DNA from: W2P13-069 sp963590525 | Lineage (GTDB): Bacteria; Actinomycetota; Coriobacteriia; Coriobacteriales; QAMH01 | Direction: 5' to 3' | DNA length: 17,731 nt | Assembly: GCA_963590525.1 (NCBI GenBank) | Contig: CAVAPV010000049.1 | Location: forward strand, 1-17,731 | Part shown: positions 11,921-17,731 of the stretch, in pieces | How positions within the stretch are numbered: position 1 is the stretch's first letter | How the letters are laid out: each line of letters opens with the position of its first letter | Notes under the pieces: generated by a model | What the model saw: the letters and a program-made list of their open reading frames with translations, nothing else | What the model was told of the DNA's origin: nothing | Databases searched by the model: none | Program-made: the position numbers and the translations under genes

Positions 11921-14773
11921 GTGACGGACAGAAAACTCGAAGTCCTTCAGATGGAAGGCGTCGAGGTCAGGAAGACCTGTTGCTACTTCTGCCATCACAA
12001 CTGCGGCGTTTTGGCCTATGTTAAAGATGGCGAGCTGCTTTATGCAGAGGGTGACCCAAACACCGCTAACGCCGGTGGTTTGTGTGCTCGCGGCAATCAG
12101 GCGCTGACTTTCTACGACAGCCCGACGCGCATCAACTACCCGCTCAAGAGGGCAGGCGCCAAGGGTGAGAACAAATGGGAGCGCGTCTCTTGGGACCAAG
12201 CTCTCACAGAGATCGCTCAAAAGATCAACACTATCAAAGAGGAGTCCGGCCCAGAGGCCGTCGCGGCTGTTGCTGGTACTCTTCGTACGGACGACTGGGC
12301 TCGCCGCAGGTTCATGAACCTCTTTGGCACGCCTAACGTCTGCCACAACTCCCTGCTTTGCTGGGTTCCCACGTTCATGATCGAGACCGCCGTTGCTGGC
12401 TGGTCGCCGTTTGAGACAGACCTCGGCGGTTCCAAGTGCGTCATCTTGTGGGGCTTCAACCCCGGTGCCGCAAACCTTCCTGCTGCCCATGGTTACTTTG
12501 ACCTGCAAAAGCAGACCGGCATGAAGATCATCGTCGTCGATCCTCGCTACACAGAGACCGCAGCTCATGCAGACCTCTGGCTGCCCTTGCGCCCGGGCTC
12601 TGACACCGCTTTGGCTTTGGCGATGATCAACGTCATCTGCAACGAGTACATCTACAACATGGACTTCGTTGACGAGTGGTGCGAGGGCTTTGACGAGCTC
12701 GTCGAGCACATCGATCAATACGATCCCGAGTGGGCAGCCGAGAAAACCTGGCTCGATCCCGAGCTTATCCGCCAGGCTGCTCGCATGTATGCAACCAACA
12801 CCCCCGGCAATATCCAGTGGGGCTGCACTTGGGACCAGCTCGGCAAGACCTCTGGCGCAGGCACCCATGCCCGCCAGATCCTGCGCGCTATCACCGGCAA
12901 CCTGGACGTCCCCGGCGGCGACGGCATGCCCGGCCCCGCAGCTTACGTCACAGACTACGAGCTCGAGTACAACGAGGTCCTGCCTGACGAGGTCAAGGCA
13001 AAGCAGCTCGGTGCCGACAAGTTCCCCCTCACCACCTTCCCCGGCTACGATCGCTTGGCCGGCATCTCCAAGGAGAAGTGGGGCAAGGCCTTTACGGCAG
13101 AGTGGATGTGCGAGGCTCACGGCCCGTCCATCTTCAAGGCGATCCTCACGGGCGTTCCCTACAAGGTTCGCGCGCTCTTCGTCTCCGGTTCCAACCCCTT
13201 GAGCTCCTACGGCGACTCCAAGATGGTCTATGCCGCTACCAAGGAAGTCGAGTTCCTCGTCGTCCTCGAGTACGCCATGACCCCCACCGCCTTGCAGGCA
13301 GACTTCGTCTTGCCCGTTGCCGGTGCTATCGAGCGTCCTGTCATCCACACCAACTACGGCGTGACGGACTCCATCGTGTGCCATCAGCGCGGCGTCGAGC
13401 CCGCTTACGAGCGCAAGACCGACTACAATATCTGGCGTGATCTTGGTCTGGCATGCGGTCAAGACGAGGCCACCTACTGGCCCAACGAGCGTCTGGAAGA
13501 CGAGTTCTTCGACGTTCTCAAGCCGCTCAACCTGCCCATCACTTCTTACGATGACTTTGTCGAGCGCTTCCGCATGTACTATCCGCCCCTGCAGCAGCAA
13601 AAGCACCTTGCCCGCGGTTACTTCTGCACCGCGTCTGGCAAAGTCGAGCTCAAGTCCTCCGTCATGGAGGAGTTTGGCCTGCCCGGTCTGCCCGTCTACC
13701 TCGAGCCGGCAGAAAACGAGGTCGAGATGCCGGAGGTCGCAGAGGAGTTCCCGCTGGTTCTCACCACGGGCGGCGGCTTCATGCCCTACTGCCACTCCGA
13801 GCACTTCAACAACCCGATCTTCCGCTATGTCCTGCCCGAGCCTCACTTCACCATCCATCCGGATACTGCAGCCAAGCTCGGCATCGAGAAAAACGACTGG
13901 TGCTGGATCGAGACCCGTCGCGGCCGCATCAAGCAGCGCGCCAACATCGAGCCCTCTTTGGACCCGCGCGTCATCTTCACGCAGCGCGGCTGGTGGTTCC
14001 CCGAGCGCAGCCATGAGGGTTATCAACCCTTTGGATGCATGGAGTCCAACACTAACATGCTCACCTCTGTAGATGATGAGGATTGCTGCCCCATGACCGG
14101 CTGCTGGGCCAACCGCGGCTTGCTGTGCAAGGTCTACAAGTGCACTGAGTTCGACCATGAGTTCACCTATCAGGATTCTCTGTACTCCATCCCCGGCAAC
14201 CGTCGCGAGCCTGGCATCGATTGGGATTACGTCAAGAACCCGCCTCGTGCGCTTCCGTTCAACGAACCCATCTATGCTCAGCCCGACTTCGAGGTCCCGG
14301 CTGCTGTCGAGTGGGATTACAAGACCCGCAAGGCTTGGAACGCAGACAAGACCCAGTACTATCAGCCCGAGAGCGGCTGGATGATCGGCAAGGACAACGG
14401 CGCCTTCTACCAGATCGGCACCGGCTATCGCTACCTGTCCTTTGGCGCCGACTACCTCGTAGACGAGGCAAACGACCTCTACTACGACTTCAGCGGCAAC
14501 CAGGTTGCAAAGCCCGATCCCGGCGTCGAGGTTCCCGACGGTTTGGTTTACGACTACTTTGCGCAAAAGGTTGTGCAGCCCGGCACCGGTTATGTCTATC
14601 AGGCAGATTCCGGCTGGCTCATCGATGAGGCCACCAACGTCTACTACGACCGCTTCAGCGGCTATGCGTGGGACCCCACCACCAACAATCTGATGGATAC
14701 CAAGACCGGCAAGTACTACAGCATGCAGGATTCCTCGGTCGAGGTTAACGCCGACGGCACGCCCGTCGCTTAA
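11921..14773 (+). CDS. Molybdopterin oxidoreductase catalytic subunit with aromatic repeat tail
   Basis: This 950-residue protein of the DMSO reductase superfamily binds a [4Fe-4S] cluster through C21-x2-C24-x3-C28-x26-C55 and then the bis-guanine-dinucleotide Mo (or W) cofactor. The likely metal ligand is a cysteine in TPNVCHNSLLCWVP (C147, or C141), pointing to the thiosulfate/polysulfide reductase, acetylene hydratase and catechol-dehydroxylase side of the family rather than Ser-ligated DMSO reductases. The dinucleotide-binding domain ends near residue 745. A unique tail follows: a linker, then from about 805 to 950 aromatic repeats (TGYRYLSFGADYLVDEANDLYYD, TGYVYQADSGWLIDEATNVYYD, SGYAWDPTT...GKYYS). 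GTG 11921 is the start, with AAAAGGAGGGG just upstream. There is no Tat signal, so the active site should face the cytoplasm. It is first gene of a three-gene operon. Substrate unknown. Confidence 0.88.
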   Translation: MTDRKLEVLQMEGVEVRKTCCYFCHHNCGVLAYVKDGELLYAEGDPNTANAGGLCARGNQALTFYDSPTRINYPLKRAGAKGENKWERVSWDQALTEIAQKINTIKEESGPEAVAAVAGTLRTDDWARRRFMNLFGTPNVCHNSLLCWVPTFMIETAVAGWSPFETDLGGSKCVILWGFNPGAANLPAAHGYFDLQKQTGMKIIVVDPRYTETAAHADLWLPLRPGSDTALALAMINVICNEYIYNMDFVDEWCEGFDELVEHIDQYDPEWAAEKTWLDPELIRQAARMYATNTPGNIQWGCTWDQLGKTSGAGTHARQILRAITGNLDVPGGDGMPGPAAYVTDYELEYNEVLPDEVKAKQLGADKFPLTTFPGYDRLAGISKEKWGKAFTAEWMCEAHGPSIFKAILTGVPYKVRALFVSGSNPLSSYGDSKMVYAATKEVEFLVVLEYAMTPTALQADFVLPVAGAIERPVIHTNYGVTDSIVCHQRGVEPAYERKTDYNIWRDLGLACGQDEATYWPNERLEDEFFDVLKPLNLPITSYDDFVERFRMYYPPLQQQKHLARGYFCTASGKVELKSSVMEEFGLPGLPVYLEPAENEVEMPEVAEEFPLVLTTGGGFMPYCHSEHFNNPIFRYVLPEPHFTIHPDTAAKLGIEKNDWCWIETRRGRIKQRANIEPSLDPRVIFTQRGWWFPERSHEGYQPFGCMESNTNMLTSVDDEDCCPMTGCWANRGLLCKVYKCTEFDHEFTYQDSLYSIPGNRREPGIDWDYVKNPPRALPFNEPIYAQPDFEVPAAVEWDYKTRKAWNADKTQYYQPESGWMIGKDNGAFYQIGTGYRYLSFGADYLVDEANDLYYDFSGNQVAKPDPGVEVPDGLVYDYFAQKVVQPGTGYVYQADSGWLIDEATNVYYDRFSGYAWDPTTNNLMDTKTGKYYSMQDSSVEVNADGTPVA

Positions 14774-14788
14774 GGAGAGGAGGCTTTA

Positions 14789-15349
14789 ATGACCCGTTAC
14801 GCTATGGTTATGGACACGCGTCGCTGCATTGGCTGCCACTCCTGCACGATCGCATGCCGCACCTGGAACGAGCTGCCTGTCGATGTCATCTACAACCCCG
14901 TGGTTTCCGAGGGTGTCGTCGGCCAGTGGCCCAACGTTCATCTCAACTTCACGCCCATGATCTGCATGCATTGCGCTAAGCCCGCATGCGTGCCCGCTTG
15001 CCCCACCGGTGCTTCTCGCCAAGACGAGGACGGCATCGTCTGGGTCGAGCCTACGCAGTGCATGGGCTGCAAGGTTTGCGCTAACGCTTGCCCCTATGGC
15101 GCACGCGACTACAATAAGGGCGAGGGCTGGATCCGCAAGTGCACCTTCTGCAAGGACCGCACGCGCAACGGCCTGCCCACGCATTGCGTGCAGACCTGCC
15201 ACCAAAAGGCACGTATCTTTGGCGATCTGGACGACCCCAACTCCGAGGTCTCCAAGCTCGTCAACAGCAACTACTGCGAGCGTATCTTCCCCGAGCTTGG
15301 TACGGATCCGCAGATCTACTACATTCGCGATAACGGAAGGAGGGCCTAA
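14789..15349 (+). CDS. Four-cluster ferredoxin subunit of the molybdoenzyme (DmsB/PsrB/NrfC-type)
   Basis: The 186-residue electron-transfer subunit carries sixteen cysteines in four groups: C13-x2-C16-x2-C19-x3-C23, C59-x2-C62-x4-C67-x3-C71, C91-x2-C94-x2-C97-x3-C101, and C118-x2-C121-x11-C133-x3-C137. These make four [4Fe-4S] clusters when the groups are exchanged in the usual way. It would pass electrons between the NrfD quinol site and the catalytic subunit. No signal peptide, in agreement with a cytoplasm-facing complex. GGAGAGGAGG precedes the ATG. It begins 15 bp after the catalytic gene, and its stop overlaps the next start by one base. The missing middle cysteine seen in some relatives' third cluster is not missing here. 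Confidence 0.94.
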   Translation: MTRYAMVMDTRRCIGCHSCTIACRTWNELPVDVIYNPVVSEGVVGQWPNVHLNFTPMICMHCAKPACVPACPTGASRQDEDGIVWVEPTQCMGCKVCANACPYGARDYNKGEGWIRKCTFCKDRTRNGLPTHCVQTCHQKARIFGDLDDPNSEVSKLVNSNYCERIFPELGTDPQIYYIRDNGRRA

Positions 15350-16638
15350 TGAAACAGTTCTGGGGTTGGGAGCTTGCTACCTATCTCTACCTGGGCGGCC
15401 TCGGTGGCGGCATGCTGTGCTTTGCAGCCATCATCGGTTTGTTCCTGGAGCCTTCCGCTATCGGAACCGGCTCTTTGGTGTGGCCTGTTCTTTGGTCCAT
15501 CATCATCATCTGCGTCGGCGTTGCACTGCTCGTCTTTGAGCTTGGACAGCGCATCGTGTTCGAGCGCGCGTTTGTCACCAAGACCTCCGTCATCAAGTGG
15601 GGCGCTGTCGTCTTGGTCTTGTCCTGCGTGTTTGCCGCCCTGTACCTCATCTGGGAGATCACCTGGTTTAACTTCCTGCCGTGCATCCCGTTTGAGGGCT
15701 TTGCCAAGTTCTGCCTTGGTGCAGCTGGCTTCTTTGGCATCTGCGTTATGGTCTACACCGGCACCATGCTGAGCTCCCTTAAGGCCAAGGCCTTCTGGAA
15801 CACTCCGGCACTGCCCATGCTGTTCACCATCTCTGCTCTTTCCACCGGCGCTTGCGCCGATGCCCTGCTCTTTGGTCATTTCCCGCTGCCTGCCGAGTGG
15901 CTCCAGGCCGGTGCCCTTTACGGCTCCGCCGAGTGGGCCATCATCCAGCACGAGGTCGTGGAGTTCCTCCACATCGCCGACCTCGTCTTGGCTATCGCAG
16001 AGATCATCTGCCTGCTGCTTTACGTCTTGCTCATGTTCTGCGCTCCTTCTTCTGTGGACGCAAAGAAGGTCGCAAACAAGTGGGTTCGCGGCTCTTGGGC
16101 TCCCATCTTCTGGGGTCTCATGCTTGGCTTGGGCCTCGTGGTTCCCGTTTTGTGCAACATCCATGGCCTTTCCATGGGCGGCAGCGCTTTGGGCAACTAC
16201 GTTGCTCCTGTGCTGGTCCTTTTGTCCGGCCTGTTGTTCCGCTTCATGATCATCTACTCCGCAGATCGCAAGCTCTACGCTGGCGAGGAGAAGTACTACA
16301 CGGTTCTCTCCGAGACCGATGCTCATGAGGACTACATGGATTATTGGAAGGGTGGCGCTCAGTACTTCAATATCGTCAATGCCGCAGACTTTGACGATAT
16401 GAACGTTATCGAGGGCCGCACTAAAACCGCTTTGGGCACCAAGCTCAAGTGGGCCCTTACCAACCCTGCTACTCACGATGGTGTGCCCGAGCCCAACCCG
16501 GCTTATCCGCGCTATCGCAAGAACATCAAGTCCGGCAAGGTCTTTGCGGTCTTCACAGATCAAGCAGAGCCCCATGGGCCTCGTGCCGCCGCTCCTGTAG
16601 TAGAGGCACAACCCGAGACCGCCGCTGCAGAGGCTTAA
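15349..16638 (+). CDS. NrfD/PsrC-family membrane subunit with long C-terminal tail
   Basis: The 429-residue protein begins WGWELATYLYLGGLGGGMLCFAA, the typical first helix of NrfD/PsrC subunits, which bind menaquinol and anchor the complex. I count about eight hydrophobic helices up to residue 300 (around 13-32, 44-63, 83-105, 120-140, 153-170, 208-232, 246-265, 276-298). After them a hydrophilic tail of about 125 residues follows, acidic and aromatic first (YYTVLSETDAHEDYMDYW), then basic, ending in Ala/Pro-rich sequence. Most relatives stop soon after the last helix, so the tail may dock the ferredoxin or catalytic subunit. The ATG overlaps the previous stop (TAATG), with GGAAGGAGGG upstream, so translation is coupled. 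No assembly chaperone of the TorD type follows. Confidence 0.92.
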   Translation: MKQFWGWELATYLYLGGLGGGMLCFAAIIGLFLEPSAIGTGSLVWPVLWSIIIICVGVALLVFELGQRIVFERAFVTKTSVIKWGAVVLVLSCVFAALYLIWEITWFNFLPCIPFEGFAKFCLGAAGFFGICVMVYTGTMLSSLKAKAFWNTPALPMLFTISALSTGACADALLFGHFPLPAEWLQAGALYGSAEWAIIQHEVVEFLHIADLVLAIAEIICLLLYVLLMFCAPSSVDAKKVANKWVRGSWAPIFWGLMLGLGLVVPVLCNIHGLSMGGSALGNYVAPVLVLLSGLLFRFMIIYSADRKLYAGEEKYYTVLSETDAHEDYMDYWKGGAQYFNIVNAADFDDMNVIEGRTKTALGTKLKWALTNPATHDGVPEPNPAYPRYRKNIKSGKVFAVFTDQAEPHGPRAAAPVVEAQPETAAAEA

Positions 16639-16664
16639 ATTCCTGCTAACAGCGTTTTGCAAGC

Positions 16665-16695
16665 AAAAGCCCAGCTCTTTGAGCTGGGCTTTTCT
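16665..16695 (+). terminator. Strong intrinsic terminator of the molybdoenzyme operon
   Basis: AGCCCAGCTC (16668-16677) pairs with GAGCTGGGCT (16681-16690), TTT loop; flanking AAA/TTT can lengthen the stem to 13 bp, and TTTTCTTGTT follows. It starts 26 bp after the nrfD-like stop codon. Confidence 0.93.
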
Positions 16696-16771
16696 TGTTG
16701 TCTATGAGAAGAAGAATCAGAACAAGCTCGCTCGGTATGAAGAGTCATGATTAAAAACCGTCTATGAAATA

Positions 16772-16800
16772 TTGACGAAACATATTTTGCGCTGTACGAT
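16772..16800 (+). promoter_or_regulatory. rRNA promoter P1
   Basis: TTGACG (16772-16777), 17 bp, TACGAT (16795-16800). It is the upstream one of two promoters spaced 97 bp apart, in A/T-rich sequence before the 16S gene. Confidence 0.65.
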
Positions 16801-16868
16801 ACATGACCCACCAACAAAGGTGGATGCGGATCATCAACCTGAGAAAATAAAATTTCTCAAAATAGTTG

Positions 16869-16897
16869 TTGACTCTGCAACTTGGGAAGCGTAATAT
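16869..16897 (+). promoter_or_regulatory. rRNA promoter P2
   Basis: TTGACT (16869-16874), 17 bp, TAATAT (16892-16897), preceded by an A/T-rich stretch (16840-16868) that may act as an UP element. Predicted start near 16904, about 290 bases before mature 16S. Confidence 0.75.
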
Positions 16898-16903
16898 ACT
16901 TCC

Positions 16904-17194
16904 TCGCGCCGCACGGGGCAACACCGTGGAGCGCAGGCGGGCAGCGGCCCGCCGGGCACCTTGAGAACCGGATACTGTCCACGCAAAACAAAACGTGAAA
17001 TGGTAGTTTTTACAAGCCAACGTGTTGTTCGGTAGGACACATGGGAGTCATGAGAGACTCCCGTCATTCCTAAGAACTTTTTCTTATAAGAGAGACGGGC
17101 CCGCTCCAAAGGGGCCCATCCGGATGGATTTTTTCTTCAAGATTACTTCCAGCCGGTCAGACATTTGTTTGATGGCCCTTCTTAAGGGCATATT
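16904..17194 (+). other. rRNA operon leader with processing and antitermination features
   Basis: No gene. The leader holds a GC hairpin GGCGGGC/GCCCGCC (about 16936-16953), a CACCTTGAGAACCGGATA sequence (about 16958-16975) that resembles the boxA-linked CTTTGAGAAC text of Gram-positive rRNA leaders, a hairpin GGGAGTC/GACTCCC (17043-17062), and GGGCCC repeats (about 17098-17119) followed by a T-run within a U-rich tract. These are consistent with antitermination and RNase III processing of the precursor. Confidence 0.5.

Positions 17195-17731
<537 letters not shown>

Noticed and set aside
11777..14566. 929-codon open frame on the minus strand
   Set aside because: It is the antisense shadow of the molybdoenzyme gene caused by its C-ending codons; no ribosome-binding site, and the opposite frame carries clear Fe-S and cofactor motifs. 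The same applies to the long minus-strand frames opposite mrp, the MoeA-like and NrfD-like genes.
16635..17109. Small open frames in the rRNA promoter and leader region
   Set aside because: They overlap the terminator, the two promoters and the rRNA leader, have no ribosome-binding sites and no protein character.

Overview
This is a chromosomal window from an anaerobic, moderately GC-rich Gram-positive actinobacterium. It most likely belongs to the Coriobacteriia, perhaps the Eggerthellaceae and relatives. The support is the 5' third of a 16S rRNA gene at the right end, whose V1-V3 text reads as coriobacterial to me (no alignment run), together with many C-ending codons, a Lys-rich C-terminal surface-protein domain of coriobacterial type, and a respiratory molybdoenzyme operon.

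Layout: (1) 1-2623 is the body of a large secreted, probably surface-associated protein whose start lies left of the window. (2) 2624-5122 is an AT-richer, gene-poor accessory stretch. It holds a lone HEPN-domain gene (2823-3485), two separate inverted arrays of repeats that both have a 31-bp period (3656-3782 and 4447-4697), small REP-like palindromes, a compact putative type I toxin-antitoxin locus (about 4017-4277), and a 19-bp A/C-rich tandem repeat (about 4873-4980). (3) 5123-11451 is ordinary housekeeping-type sequence: a lipoprotein with a CxxCH motif, YbaK/EbsC tRNA deacylase, a divergent MoeA-like protein, a small membrane protein, a YhcH-family protein, a TetR regulator reading leftward with a palindrome over its 5' end, and an Mrp/NBP35 plus short trigger-factor-like pair ending in a strong terminator. 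(4) 11748-16695 is a three-gene operon for a membrane-anchored molybdopterin oxidoreductase: catalytic subunit without a Tat signal, four-cluster ferredoxin subunit, NrfD membrane subunit. It is preceded by a promoter candidate and a nested stem-loop leader and closed by a strong terminator. (5) 16772-17731 is an rRNA operon start: two tandem promoters, a structured leader, and 16S rRNA running off the end.

How the parts may work together: MoeA would insert molybdenum into the cofactor used by the oxidoreductase. Mrp would deliver Fe-S clusters, which the catalytic and ferredoxin subunits need in quantity. NrfD would connect the complex to the menaquinone pool.

The items I consider most novel are: the toxin-antitoxin locus, in which inverted repeats make the 5' leader of the toxin mRNA complementary to its own 3' region and identical in sense to the antisense RNA; an about 140-residue aromatic repeat extension, resembling the eukaryotic OCRE octamer repeat, on the C-terminus of the molybdoenzyme; and the two divergent 31-bp-period repeat arrays around the toxin locus. 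All functional statements come from reading the sequence; nothing was searched or folded by program.
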